Positions 35,500 through 45,856 of a DNA stretch of 64,000 nucleotides are shown here, piece by piece. Every line of letters starts with the position of its first letter. Positions within the stretch are counted from its first letter, which is position 1. The notes beneath the pieces were generated by a model. That model saw only the letters and a list, made by a program, of their open reading frames with translations. It was not told the DNA's origin and searched no databases. The position numbers and the translations under genes are program-made. The stretch is from Herbaspirillum sp. (GTDB lineage Bacteria; Pseudomonadota; Gammaproteobacteria; Burkholderiales; Burkholderiaceae_D): positions 310,001 to 374,000 of the forward strand of contig NZ_JAGIBI010000002.1 of NCBI RefSeq assembly GCF_017744395.1, given 5' to 3'.

Positions 35500-36726
35500 T
35501 TAGAACTTGTGGCGGATACCAACTGCCAGAGCGGTCTGGTTGCTGTCGGAACCGGTGGTGCCACCCGAGATGCCCGGGTTCAGGGTGTCCTTGGCGGACA
35601 GGAAGCCCAACATGGCATACAGGTCGGTGCGCTTCGACAGGAAGTAGTCTGCGCCCAGGCTGTACTGGATCAGACGGCCCTTCGACGGGTCAGCTGCGAC
35701 CGGGCTTGCAACGTAGTTGATACGCGAGTAATCAATAGCGGCCATCAGCTTCAGAGCCGGGCTCACGTTGTAGGAACCACCCAGTTCGAAGGTGTCGGTC
35801 TTGTCGTTGTTCAGGCCGCCAATGATGTAGGTGGTCGGCTTGGTAACGTCAGCAATTGCAGCCACGCTCGAGCCGGTAGCCCAAGGTTGCTTAGTGCGGC
35901 TCCAGCCACCGTACACTGCAGCGTTGCCGAAGGTGTACTTCGCATTCAGGGCGAAGGTCTTGACACCGATATCACCGGCGTGGATGCCAGCGACGTTATC
36001 AGCGACGATGTTAAGGTTGGTGTTGTTCAGCAGCGAAGTGTCGGAAGCGGTCTTGCCGACCTTGGCTTGGTAGTATGCGGCGCCCAGAGCCAGAGGACCG
36101 TTTTCATACTTCAGGCCAGCACCGAACGATTGACCAGCGGAGGTCTGGCCAGCGGTTTCGCCGAAGCCGTAGATCAGGCTGCCGGTGAAGCCACCCAGGT
36201 TGTTGGTGTTGTAACGGATCGAGTTGTTGGTACGGGTACCTTCCAGACGGTTCAGGTTGTTGCCAACGTTACCGGTCCAGCCGCCGAAATCGCCAACGGA
36301 GGTCAGCGCGCCGCCCAAGTCGTCCAGGAAGTCGGTTTGACGACCCAGCAGAACAGCACCGAAGCCGCCTTGCAGGCCGACCACGGACTTACGACGGAAC
36401 AGGTTGGTGGTGCCAGCGGGGCTCTTGTCTTGGCCGTTCAGGGCGCCGGTGTCGTTGTCGAAACCGGTTTCCAGGTTGAACACGGCGCTCAGGCCACCGC
36501 CCAGATCTTCAACGCCCTTGAAGCCGATGCGCGAGCCTTGGACGTTGCCGGAGGACAGTTGGAAACGGCTGCCAGTGGCAACATTGCCAACGGTGCCGCC
36601 GGTGGCGACTTTGCTGGAGTAAACGATACCGGTATCAACGATACCGTAGATAGTAACGGAGCTTTGTGCTTGAGCAGCACCTGCGAACGCGCCGAGGACG
36701 GCCAGTGCCAGCAGAGATTTTTTCAT
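35500..36726 (-). CDS. General porin (Burkholderiales OmpC-like)
   Basis: A 408-aa outer-membrane trimeric porin. Signal peptide MKKSLLALAVLGAFAGAAQA, mature start QSSVTIYGIVDTGIVYSS as in Burkholderia/Bordetella porins, then repeated amphipathic strands and a C-terminal Phe (ALAVGIRHKF), the BAM signal. It forms a 16-stranded barrel for small hydrophilic solutes. Codon use is highly biased and less G+C-rich at third positions than neighbours, as for an abundant protein. GAAGGA precedes the ATG. The 367-nt upstream region carries a structured leader. Confidence 0.95.
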   Translation of the reverse strand: MKKSLLALAVLGAFAGAAQAQSSVTIYGIVDTGIVYSSKVATGGTVGNVATGSRFQLSSGNVQGSRIGFKGVEDLGGGLSAVFNLETGFDNDTGALNGQDKSPAGTTNLFRRKSVVGLQGGFGAVLLGRQTDFLDDLGGALTSVGDFGGWTGNVGNNLNRLEGTRTNNSIRYNTNNLGGFTGSLIYGFGETAGQTSAGQSFGAGLKYENGPLALGAAYYQAKVGKTASDTSLLNNTNLNIVADNVAGIHAGDIGVKTFALNAKYTFGNAAVYGGWSRTKQPWATGSSVAAIADVTKPTTYIIGGLNNDKTDTFELGGSYNVSPALKLMAAIDYSRINYVASPVAADPSKGRLIQYSLGADYFLSKRTDLYAMLGFLSAKDTLNPGISGGTTGSDSNQTALAVGIRHKF

Positions 36727-37093
36727 TTGACATCCTTCTATAAAAATAGTCTTGAGGATCCGTACTTCTGGTCGGATGGTGAGACATTAAGGGTTCTCAT
36801 TTGGCATGGCCGCAGATTGGTCGTTTGGCGGCTGGAATTTTGGTTGAAAGCGCAAAACTCGTTCCCGAGTGTTGTTTTTTTCAAACGCTTTCTATGCGAA
36901 AGATGCTCTGGAGGCAGGTTTTCGCTTGCGGAGGACATCTTATTATCGACTGCCGTAGGCGAAACTTGATCTGTTACCTCGCGTATGCTGGTTTGTTGCT
37001 AAAACGATGCATTTATGTGGTTTCCCTTCAAATTTTAAAAAAATATGATTTGTAGGGCATAATTTTGGTTTTCTGATCTATCGCGGAAGGCTG
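36727..37093. other. Intergenic region, 367 nt, between porin and Sel1 genes
   Basis: A/T-rich divergent promoter region. It holds a nested inverted repeat (GAAAGCG 36846-36852 / CGCTTTC 36886-36892 enclosing ACTCG-TTCC-CGAGT) and a leader hairpin ATCCG...CGGAT near 36755. On the right CATAAT (near 37056) may be the -10 of the Sel1 gene; its ribosome site is GGAAGG. Confidence 0.6.
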
Positions 37094-38713
37094 ATGGCAA
37101 ATCGAGAGGATCTCGCAATCATCCGTGCTGCGCGGGCCGGTCAGGCTGAGGCGCAGCTTGCTTTGGGCAAGCGTTACCTGTTTGGCGGCAACGGCTTGCC
37201 CCAAAGTCCGGGTACGGCATTTCACTGGCTGGAGCGTGCCGCGCGCCAGGGCCTGGCGGATGCATGGATGTTGATCGCCCAGCATATCCCCTATGAGGTG
37301 GTGGCTCCCTTGGCCAAGCCGCAGGAGGCGGCTGTCTGGTACGAGCGGGCATTTGATGCCGGGCTGGGCAAGGCCGGCTTGGTGTTTGCCCGGCTGGTAT
37401 TGGGCAATGCTGCGCAGGCCGGTGCAGATATCAAGAACAAGGCAATCCGGGCATTGGAAGCGGTGGCGCGCGACGGCGACCCGGATGCCCAGTGGCTGCT
37501 GGCCCAGCAAAGCCATGAAGTGCAGCCGTTGTCATCGGGGAGCGCAGAAGCGGCAGCCAGTGCGCAAGCGCTGCCTCGGGCGGCTGAGGTCGCCCAGCCG
37601 CAAGATGAAATTCGGCAGTGGACCCAACGGGCGGCCGATGCCGGTATCGAGCAGGCTCAGCAGGCCTTGGCCGACGCCGCGTGGCGTCAGTCGGATATCC
37701 CGGGCTTTCTCCAGCGCGCCCAGCCTTTGGCTGACGCATTGCTGCGGCAATATGAGCCGTTGGCCGCCCAATTGAATGCGCCGGCCGAGATGCTTGCCTC
37801 CAGCCTCGGCGGGCAGAACATACAGTTGTTGCGGCGCCTGGCGCAGGCGCGCCTGGAAGAGGCACAGCCCAACCTGTTGTATGTCCAGCAATTGCTGGAG
37901 CTGGCCGCTTTGGCCGGGGACCGCGACGCCCAATTGGGATTGGGGTTGCTGTACGGGCGGATGGACGAGCAAGGCGAACGGCGCTTCCCGGGGCGCGGCT
38001 CCGCTAACTATAAGAAGGCGATCCGCTGGCTGACGCTGGCCGGAGAGCAAGGGATGGCCGCCGCCTGGTACGCCCTCTCGCGTATCTACCTGAAGCCGGA
38101 GTTTTCCCAGCGCAACCTGGCCGATGTGCAGCATTACCTGGAGCGTGCGGCGGAGATGGGGCACATGGCGGCGCAGCTGGAGTGCGGCGTGACGGCCTGG
38201 CGCAACCGCCGCGACGACCCGGCCAACGATGTGCGCGCCCTGTACTGGCTGCAGAAGGCGGCGACCCAGGGCAGCGCCCAGGCGCAGTCCCTGCTGGAAA
38301 AGATCGCCGACCGCCCCGGCAGCGCGCCATGGGCGGTGCTGGCGCGTGCGCAACTGACGCGCGAGCAGGTCAATGCCTATCCCTTCCTGGCCGCGCGCAT
38401 CGAATTGGCGACCGTGTTCGGCCTGACGCGGCCGGAAGCCTTGTTGATCGACCTCAAGCAGGCCGATTGCGGGCATTGCCTGATGGTGGACATCCGCGCC
38501 CAGTATGCGCGCAGCAAGCGCCGCCTGATCATGGTCGAGACCGGCGAAGAGCGCGGCGCGCTCAACCGCATCGGCCGCTTGTTCGAAGACGTGGACTGCG
38601 GGCCGCTCGGGCCGGAGGGCAATTACCGGCAGCGCTTGTACCGTCTGAAGACAGTGTTGCCGGATGCAGAGTCTGGCGCGGAAGAGATGGACGAGCAAAG
38701 CGCGGAAGTCTGA
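37094..38713 (+). CDS. Sel1-like repeat protein
   Basis: A 539-aa cytoplasmic solenoid protein. Multiple Sel1/TPR-like repeats: AEAQLALGKRYLFGGNGLPQSPGTAFHWLERAARQG, then GDRDAQLGLGLLYGR, KKAIRWLTLAGEQGMAAAWYALSRIYL, VQHYLERAAEMGHMAAQLECG and ALYWLQKAATQGSAQAQSLLEKI. The last 110 residues are a different domain with a CxxC (ADCGHCLMVDIRAQYARSKRRL) and no signal peptide. Function unknown; Sel1 repeats usually mediate protein contacts. Divergent from the porin gene, ends at its own terminator. Confidence 0.82.
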   Translation: MANREDLAIIRAARAGQAEAQLALGKRYLFGGNGLPQSPGTAFHWLERAARQGLADAWMLIAQHIPYEVVAPLAKPQEAAVWYERAFDAGLGKAGLVFARLVLGNAAQAGADIKNKAIRALEAVARDGDPDAQWLLAQQSHEVQPLSSGSAEAAASAQALPRAAEVAQPQDEIRQWTQRAADAGIEQAQQALADAAWRQSDIPGFLQRAQPLADALLRQYEPLAAQLNAPAEMLASSLGGQNIQLLRRLAQARLEEAQPNLLYVQQLLELAALAGDRDAQLGLGLLYGRMDEQGERRFPGRGSANYKKAIRWLTLAGEQGMAAAWYALSRIYLKPEFSQRNLADVQHYLERAAEMGHMAAQLECGVTAWRNRRDDPANDVRALYWLQKAATQGSAQAQSLLEKIADRPGSAPWAVLARAQLTREQVNAYPFLAARIELATVFGLTRPEALLIDLKQADCGHCLMVDIRAQYARSKRRLIMVETGEERGALNRIGRLFEDVDCGPLGPEGNYRQRLYRLKTVLPDAESGAEEMDEQSAEV

Positions 38714-38734
38714 CCGGGTTTCCTTGCTCCAATG

Positions 38735-38767
38735 CAAAACGGCTTGCCGATGTGGCAAGCCGTTTTG
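38735..38767. terminator. Terminator between Sel1 gene and dapF
   Basis: Perfect stem CAAAACGGCTTGCC / GGCAAGCCGTTTTG with a GATGT loop; usable from both sides. Confidence 0.85.
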
Positions 38768-38797
38768 TTATCCGGAATCGGTTTATGGCTGCTGTGG

Positions 38798-39658
38798 TTA
38801 TTGGTCCGGCAAGTCGATCTCGCCTTCGAACACCGACACCGCCGGACCGGTCATCATCACCGGCTGGCCGGGGCCTTGCCAGGCGATGCTCAGCACGCCG
38901 CCATGGGTTTGCACGGCGACGGGCGAATCCAGCAGGCCGCGGCGAATCCCTGCCACTACCGCGGCGCAGGCGCCAGTGCCGCAGGCCAGCGTTTCGCCGG
39001 CGCCGCGCTCATACACGCGCAGATTCACATGGTGGCGGTCGACGATTTGCATGAAACCGGCGTTGACCCGCCGCGGGAAACGCGGGTGATGCTCGATCAG
39101 CGGGCCGTCCTGCAGCACCGGCGCCGCTTCGCTGTCGGCAACCACCTGCACCGCGTGTGGGTTGCCCATCGACACTACCGAAATCCAGTTTGTCTTGCCG
39201 GCAACATCCAGCGGCCAGAGCGCATCCTGGCCTTCCTGGCGGCTTTCCAGACCGGCGCTGTCAAACGGCACGTCGGCCGGCGCCAGGATCGGGGCGCCCA
39301 TGTCCACCGTGATGCGGCCATCGTCCTCCAGCCGGGGCTCGATGATGCCGGACATGGTTTCGACGCGGATCGAGCGCTTGCCGGTCAGGCCCTTGTCGGT
39401 CACGAACTTGACGAAGGCGCGCGCGCCGTTGCCGCATTGCTCGACCTCGCCGCCATCGGCGTTGTAGATGCGGTAACGGAAATCCACGCCGGCGCCGGCG
39501 GCCTTTTCGACCACCAGCATCTGGTCGGCGCCGATGCCGAAGCGGCGGTCGGCGATGAACTGCCACTGCGCGGGCGTGAGGGAAATCTCTTGATTGATGG
39601 CATCGAGCACGACGAAGTCGTTGCCGGCGCCATGCATCTTGGTGAATTTGATCTTCAT
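38798..39658 (-). CDS. dapF: Diaminopimelate epimerase
   Basis: A 286-aa enzyme of lysine and peptidoglycan synthesis converting LL- to meso-diaminopimelate. N-terminal [18 protein letters not shown] is diagnostic. The two catalytic cysteines are in [13 protein letters not shown] (about residue 78) and [17 protein letters not shown] (about 225). Downstream of two acyltransferase genes on the same strand (29-nt gap), the common Burkholderiales order. Confidence 0.97.
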   Translation of the reverse strand: MKIKFTKMHGAGNDFVVLDAINQEISLTPAQWQFIADRRFGIGADQMLVVEKAAGAGVDFRYRIYNADGGEVEQCGNGARAFVKFVTDKGLTGKRSIRVETMSGIIEPRLEDDGRITVDMGAPILAPADVPFDSAGLESRQEGQDALWPLDVAGKTNWISVVSMGNPHAVQVVADSEAAPVLQDGPLIEHHPRFPRRVNAGFMQIVDRHHVNLRVYERGAGETLACGTGACAAVVAGIRRGLLDSPVAVQTHGGVLSIAWQGPGQPVMMTGPAVSVFEGEIDLPDQ

Positions 39659-39687
39659 GACAGCATTATATGGACAGGGCCGCTTCT

Positions 39688-40575
39688 TTACAGGGGCGCG
39701 TCGCGGCGATAAGGGTCCGGTTCGCCGGGAGGGCGGGTCTTGAAGCGCTTGTGCGCCCAGAAATACTCGGATGGGGCTTCGCGCACGCGCTCTTCGATGA
39801 AGGCGTTCATGCGGCGGGTGGCGGCCACGATGTCGTCGCCGGGGTAATCTTTCCAGGCCGGGTAGAAAGTGGTCTTCCAGCCGCGGTAGTTAGGCAGGAA
39901 GGTGGTGATGACCGGCACTACATTGGCGCCGGTGGCGGCGGCGATGCGCGCCGTGGCGGTCAGGGTGGCGGCCGGCACGCCGAAGAACGGGACGAATTCG
40001 GCGTCGCGGATGCCGAAATCCATGTCCGGCAGCATGATGAAGGGCAGGCCGTCGCGCATGGCGCGGATGATGGGCTTGACGCCTTTCTCTCGGGACAGCA
40101 GCGTCACCGGCCGGAAGCGCGAACGGCCCTTGAGCAGCGCATCGTCGACGATCTTGTTCTGCTGGCGGGCGTAGATGGTGCAGACGGAATAGTCCGAATT
40201 GAGCACCAGGGCGATGCCGGGAATTTCCAGGCAGACGAAATGCGGGCACAGCAGGATGGTGGGGCCGCTGTTGAGCGTATCGAATGGCACGCCGGGTTCG
40301 ACCTGGATCAGGCGCTTCAGGCGCGCCTCGGAAGCCCACCACAGCACGCCGCGCTCCAGCGCGCTGCGGGCATAGGCCTGGAAATGCCCGCGCGCGATCC
40401 GGCGGCGCTCTTCTTCGGTCTTGTCGGGAAAGCACATGCGCAGGTTGACCAGCGTGATGCGCCGGCGCGGCCGCATATACATATAGAGCAGCGTACCCAA
40501 TGCCTTGCCCAGGCGGCCGAGGATGGGCAGCGGCAGCCAGTGCAGCAGCCACATGAGTCCGATCAGGGCCCTCAT
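39688..40575 (-). CDS. LpxL/HtrB-family lipid A acyltransferase (copy 1)
   Basis: A 295-aa inner-membrane lauroyl/myristoyl acyltransferase-like protein that adds secondary acyl chains to lipid A. N-terminal membrane helix ([21 protein letters not shown]). The catalytic HX4E is in [14 protein letters not shown] and a typical [22 protein letters not shown] follows. C-terminal [13 protein letters not shown] is the family end motif. It overlaps the downstream-listed copy 2 by 4 nt. Which acyl position is modified cannot be told. Confidence 0.9.
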   Translation of the reverse strand: MRALIGLMWLLHWLPLPILGRLGKALGTLLYMYMRPRRRITLVNLRMCFPDKTEEERRRIARGHFQAYARSALERGVLWWASEARLKRLIQVEPGVPFDTLNSGPTILLCPHFVCLEIPGIALVLNSDYSVCTIYARQQNKIVDDALLKGRSRFRPVTLLSREKGVKPIIRAMRDGLPFIMLPDMDFGIRDAEFVPFFGVPAATLTATARIAAATGANVVPVITTFLPNYRGWKTTFYPAWKDYPGDDIVAATRRMNAFIEERVREAPSEYFWAHKRFKTRPPGEPDPYRRDAPL

Positions 40576-41426
40576 TGCTTGCTCTCCGTCTCTTCCGGCT
40601 TGGCCACGCCCTGCGGCACCTTGTAGCGGTTATAACTCCAGATGTATTGCGCCGGGCACTGGGCGATCAGCGCTTCCATCGCTGCATTGATGGCGCGCGC
40701 CTGTTGTTGCGGGGTATCGCCCAGTTCGCCTTCGAAAGGCACGAAGCGCACGGCGTAGCCGCGTCCCCATGACAGCCGCTCGGCATAGACCAGGACGATG
40801 GGCGCGCCGCTCATCTGGTGCAGCTTGGCCGACAAGGTCATCGTGTAGGCCGGTTTGCCGAAGAATTCGGCCCAGACGCCTTCCCCGTTCTGCGGCACCT
40901 GGTCGGGCAGCAGGCCGATCGCCTCGCCGTTCTTGAGCGCCTTGAGCAGGATGCGCACTCCGGCCAGGTTGGCTGGGGCCAGATGCAGGTTGGCGCGCGC
41001 CCGGGCACCTTCGATCAGCGGCTTGAGCGCATCCTTGCGCGGCGGGCGGTACAGCGCGCTGAGCCGGGTATGCAGCGCCACGGCTTGCGCGGTGATCTCG
41101 AAGCATCCCAGGTGCGGGGTGAGCAGAATCAGGCCGGATTTGGCGTCCAGCGCCTTCCCGGCCAGTTCCCAGCCCTCGATACGGGCCGTGCGCAGCACCC
41201 GGCCGGGGGTGGCGCACCAGATGAAGGGCAGTTCGAACATGCCTTTCCCGGCTTCGCCGACTGCTTTATATAGATGGGCACGATGGCCGGCCCGTTCGAT
41301 GTTGTCGATGAAACGGCGCCGGTAGGAGGGCGAGGCCAGGAATACCAGCCAGCCCATCGCCAGCCCGATGGCGTGCAAAACCGGCAACGGAAAAAAAGAC
41401 AGCAGGCGGAATAAAGAAACGAGCAT
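40572..41426 (-). CDS. LpxL/HtrB-family lipid A acyltransferase (copy 2)
   Basis: A 284-aa paralogue of the adjacent gene. Start at 41426 (MLVSLFRLLSFFPLPVLHAIG) gives the membrane helix. HX4E in ILLTPHLGCFEITAQ, then IGLLPDQVPQNGEGVWAEFFGKPAYT and the end motif QYIWSYNRYKVPQG. First gene of a unit acyltransferase-acyltransferase-dapF with 4-nt and 29-nt junctions. Divergent from metK across about 200 nt. Confidence 0.9.
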   Translation of the reverse strand: MLVSLFRLLSFFPLPVLHAIGLAMGWLVFLASPSYRRRFIDNIERAGHRAHLYKAVGEAGKGMFELPFIWCATPGRVLRTARIEGWELAGKALDAKSGLILLTPHLGCFEITAQAVALHTRLSALYRPPRKDALKPLIEGARARANLHLAPANLAGVRILLKALKNGEAIGLLPDQVPQNGEGVWAEFFGKPAYTMTLSAKLHQMSGAPIVLVYAERLSWGRGYAVRFVPFEGELGDTPQQQARAINAAMEALIAQCPAQYIWSYNRYKVPQGVAKPEETESKQ

Positions 41427-41629
41427 ACTTGCCGATAACAGGGACAGGAGCGTGAACAGGCTCTGAAAACAACCGTCAAATTGCAGAAAATTGCAAGAGG
41501 CGTAAAATAGCACATGCCGTCGAGTTAATGACAACTTGCGAGACGGGGTACAAATATCGCTAAAGCGTCGCAGGCTCGACAAAGGATTGGCCGCGACTGG
41601 GTTTAATCACTAATGTTAGAGGCTGCAGC

Positions 41630-42793
41630 ATGTCCAACGAATATCTCTTCACCTCCGAATCCGTCTCCGAAGGCCATCCCGACAAGGTGGCCGACCAGAT
41701 TTCCGACGCGATCCTGGATGCCATCTTCACCCAAGACCCGCAATCCCGCGTCGCCGCGGAAACCCTGTGCAACACCGGTCTGGTGGTGCTGGCCGGTGAA
41801 ATCACCACCCGCGCCAACGTCGACTACATCGACGTCGCCCGCGAGACCATCAAGCGCATCGGCTACGACAACGCCGATTTCGGCATCGACTACAAGAGCT
41901 GCGCCGTGCTGGTCGCCTACGACAAGCAATCCCCAGACATCGCCCAGGGCGTGGATGAAGGCAAGGGCATCGACCTCGACCAGGGCGCCGGCGACCAGGG
42001 CCTGATGTTCGGCTACGCCTGCAACGAAACCCCGGAACTGATGCCGGCCGCGATCTACTACGCGCACCGCATCGTCGAGCGCCAGTCGCAACTGCGCAAG
42101 GACGGCCGCCTGCCCTGGCTGCGTCCGGACGCCAAGTCGCAGGTCACGCTGAAGTACGTCGACGGCAAGCCGGTGGGAATCGACACTATCGTGCTGTCTA
42201 CCCAGCATTCGCCCGAGATGCAGCACAAAGCCATCGAGGAAGCCGCGATCGAAGACATCATCCGCCCGGTGCTGCCGGCCGAGTGGCTGAAGAACACCCG
42301 CTACCTGATCAACCCGACCGGCCGCTTCGTCATCGGCGGCCCGCAGGGCGACTGCGGCCTGACCGGCCGCAAGATCATCGTCGACACCTACGGCGGCGCA
42401 GCCCCGCACGGCGGCGGCGCGTTCTCCGGCAAGGATCCGTCCAAGGTCGACCGTTCGGCGGCCTACGCCGGCCGTTACGTGGCCAAGAACATCGTGGCCG
42501 CCGGCCTGGCCGAGCGCTGCCAGATCCAGGTGTCCTACGCCATCGGCATCGCCAAGCCGACCTCGGTGATGGTTACTACCTTCGGCACCGGCAAGATTTC
42601 CGACGAGCAGCTGGAGCACTTGGTGCGCGAGCACTTCGACCTGCGTCCGAAGGGCATCGTGCAGATGCTGGACCTGCTGCGCCCCATCTATTCGAAGACC
42701 GCCGCTTACGGCCACTTTGGCCGCGAAGAGCCGGAATTCACCTGGGAGCGCACCGACAAGGCCGCAGCACTGCGCGCCGCCGCCGGCCTGTAA
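41630..42793 (+). CDS. metK: S-adenosylmethionine synthase
   Basis: A 387-aa MAT enzyme making SAM from methionine and ATP. Signatures: [38 protein letters not shown], and the P-loop-like [19 protein letters not shown]. Standard length (E. coli 384). Codon use is optimised. The methyl-cycle genes ahcY and metF follow, with a SAH riboswitch in between. Promoter not certain; ATGACA at 41528-41533 is a possible -35. Confidence 0.98.
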   Translation: MSNEYLFTSESVSEGHPDKVADQISDAILDAIFTQDPQSRVAAETLCNTGLVVLAGEITTRANVDYIDVARETIKRIGYDNADFGIDYKSCAVLVAYDKQSPDIAQGVDEGKGIDLDQGAGDQGLMFGYACNETPELMPAAIYYAHRIVERQSQLRKDGRLPWLRPDAKSQVTLKYVDGKPVGIDTIVLSTQHSPEMQHKAIEEAAIEDIIRPVLPAEWLKNTRYLINPTGRFVIGGPQGDCGLTGRKIIVDTYGGAAPHGGGAFSGKDPSKVDRSAAYAGRYVAKNIVAAGLAERCQIQVSYAIGIAKPTSVMVTTFGTGKISDEQLEHLVREHFDLRPKGIVQMLDLLRPIYSKTAAYGHFGREEPEFTWERTDKAAALRAAAGL

Positions 42794-42950
42794 TTCCCGA
42801 CCGGCGAGGGGCAGGCGGCCAAGCGGCGAATCCCGGAAGGGGTTTGCCGAATGCCTGCCCCGCGCTACAATGCACCTCCCGCGGATTTCCATCCGCACGA
42901 AGCCTGGATGTGGGCATTGCGCCCAGGCCCGACAGTAAAACCTCACAATG

Positions 42951-43047
42951 CCTCACCGCGGCAAGGAGCGTTGCGACAGGGAAATCCCTGCCAGGCTTGC
43001 TCGTGGTGAACAGGCGCCCGCCAGGGGCCTGGCAACCGCGCTCACGT
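42951..43047 (+). ncRNA. S-adenosylhomocysteine riboswitch (RF01057 type)
   Basis: Upstream of ahcY. It contains the conserved core GCAAGGAGCGTTGCGAC, the hairpin CAGGG-AAAT-CCCTG, then GCCAGGCTTGCTCG, a variable hairpin CAGGCGCCC...GGGCCTG, and the closing CGCGCTCACG. GAGCG (42966-42970) can pair with CGCTC (43039-43043) as the pseudoknot. These match the SAH riboswitch consensus known from beta- and gammaproteobacteria, which turns on ahcY when SAH builds up. A T7 run (from about 43052) just downstream could be part of an expression platform. Confidence 0.88.
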
Positions 43048-43078
43048 TACTTTTTTTCTGATTCTATGAAAGGAGGGC

Positions 43079-44500
<1,422 letters not shown>

Positions 44501-44508
44501 TCGGCGGC

Positions 44509-44548
44509 GGAGCCCGGCCTGTCTGTTGCCGGGCTCCTTCTTATTTTT
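44509..44548 (+). terminator. Terminator between ahcY and the membrane-protein gene
   Basis: Perfect 10-bp stem GGAGCCCGGC / GCCGGGCTCC, 9-nt loop, then TTCTTATTTTT. It would reduce read-through from ahcY into metF. Confidence 0.75.
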
Positions 44549-44581
44549 GCGACAAGGCCCGAACCGAAAGGAATTGCCATC

Positions 44582-44935
44582 ATGATGCTGTTGCTGACCT
44601 GGCTGATCAATGCCCTGGCCCTGCTGGCCGTTCCCTACCTGATGCACTCGGTGCAGGTCGACAGTTTCGGCTCGGCGCTGGTGGCCGCGCTGATCCTCGG
44701 TTTCGTCAACACCATCGTGCGCCCGATCCTGGTGGTGCTGACGCTGCCGGTGACCCTGCTCACGCTGGGCCTGTTCATCCTCATCATCAACGGCCTGATG
44801 TTCTGGGTGGTGGCGCAACTGGTGGGCGGTTTCCATGTCGCCGGTTTCTGGTCGGCGGTCGGCGGCGCGCTGCTCTACAGCATCGTGTCCTGGGCCTTGT
44901 CCACGCTGTTGCTGAAATCCGGATCGAATAAATAA
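44582..44935 (+). CDS. Small membrane protein, phage holin family (DUF/YvlD-like)
   Basis: A 117-aa protein with four hydrophobic segments (LTWLINALALLAVPYLM, ALVAALILGFVNTIVRPILVVLTLPVTLLTLGLFILIINGLMFWVV). It matches the 4-TMS 'phage holin' family that includes YvlD; members are chromosomal and not linked to phages. Its stop overlaps the metF start by one base, so the two are co-translated. Function unknown. Confidence 0.82.
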   Translation: MMLLLTWLINALALLAVPYLMHSVQVDSFGSALVAALILGFVNTIVRPILVVLTLPVTLLTLGLFILIINGLMFWVVAQLVGGFHVAGFWSAVGGALLYSIVSWALSTLLLKSGSNK

Positions 44936-45777
44936 TGAGCAAGCATAATTTCAGTATCGAGTTCTTCCCGCCCAAGACGCCGGAGGGGACGGAAAAGCTG
45001 CGCGCCACGCGCGCCAAGCTGGCTGAATTGCAGCCCAAGTACTTCTCGGTGACCTTCGGCGCCGGCGGCTCGACCCAGCAGGGTACCCGCGACACCGTGC
45101 TGGACATCATCGGCGAAGGCCACGATGCGGCGCCGCACCTGTCCTGCATCGGCAGCTCGCGCGACAGCCTGCGCGCCATCCTGAACGACTACAAGGCCAA
45201 CGGCGTCAAGCGCCTGGTGGCGCTGCGCGGCGATTTGCCCAGCGGCTATGGCGCGCTGAGCCAGGAAGCCGGCGCATTCCGTTACGCCAACGAACTGGTC
45301 GAGTTCGTGCGGGCCGAGACCGGCGACTGGTTCCACATCGAAGTGGCGGCCTATCCCGAGATGCACCCGCAGGCCAAGTCGCCGCAGGACGATGTGCAGA
45401 ACTACGCGCGCAAGGTGAAGGCCGGCGCCGATTCGGCCATCACGCAATACTTCTACAACGCGGATGCCTATTTCCGCTTCGTGGAAGATGCCGCCAAGCT
45501 GGGCGCCGATGTGCCGGTCATCGCCGGCATCATGCCCATCACCAACTACTCGCAACTGGTGCGTTTCTCGGACATGTGCGGCACGGAAATCCCGCGCTGG
45601 ATACGCCTGAAGCTAGCCAGCTACGGCGACGACGTCGACTCGATCCGCGCTTTCGGGCTGGATGTGGTGAGCCAGTTGTGCGAACGCCTGCTGGCCGGCG
45701 GCGCGCCTGGCCTGCATTTCTATTCGCTCAACCAGGCCGCGCCGACGCAGGCGATCTGGCAACGCCTGGTCAAGTAA
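44935..45777 (+). CDS. metF: Methylenetetrahydrofolate reductase
   Basis: A 280-aa flavoenzyme reducing 5,10-methylene-THF to 5-methyl-THF for methionine synthesis. FSIEFFPPKTPEGTEKL carries the catalytic Glu; SVTFGAGGST, CIGSSRDSL, LVALRGDLP and DSAITQYFYNADAYFRFVE are family motifs. Length is slightly below E. coli MetF (296 aa). Last gene of the methyl-cycle cluster. Confidence 0.96.
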   Translation: MSKHNFSIEFFPPKTPEGTEKLRATRAKLAELQPKYFSVTFGAGGSTQQGTRDTVLDIIGEGHDAAPHLSCIGSSRDSLRAILNDYKANGVKRLVALRGDLPSGYGALSQEAGAFRYANELVEFVRAETGDWFHIEVAAYPEMHPQAKSPQDDVQNYARKVKAGADSAITQYFYNADAYFRFVEDAAKLGADVPVIAGIMPITNYSQLVRFSDMCGTEIPRWIRLKLASYGDDVDSIRAFGLDVVSQLCERLLAGGAPGLHFYSLNQAAPTQAIWQRLVK

Positions 45778-45803
45778 GGCTGGCGGGAAACTGAAGTAGC
45801 AAT

Positions 45804-45835
45804 AAAAAATCCGGACAGATGTCCGGATTTTTTTA
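45804..45835. terminator. Bidirectional terminator after metF
   Basis: Stem AAAAAATCCGGAC / GTCCGGATTTTTT with AGAT loop; ends metF and the convergent cyclo-ligase gene. Confidence 0.9.
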
Positions 45836-45856
45836 TTGCCGTTTCATCCGCCGTGC

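Noticed and set aside
44582-44935. Evidence of a prophage from the 'phage holin' family name
   Set aside because: The family is widespread on chromosomes; no lysis, capsid or integrase genes are near, and it is coupled to metF.
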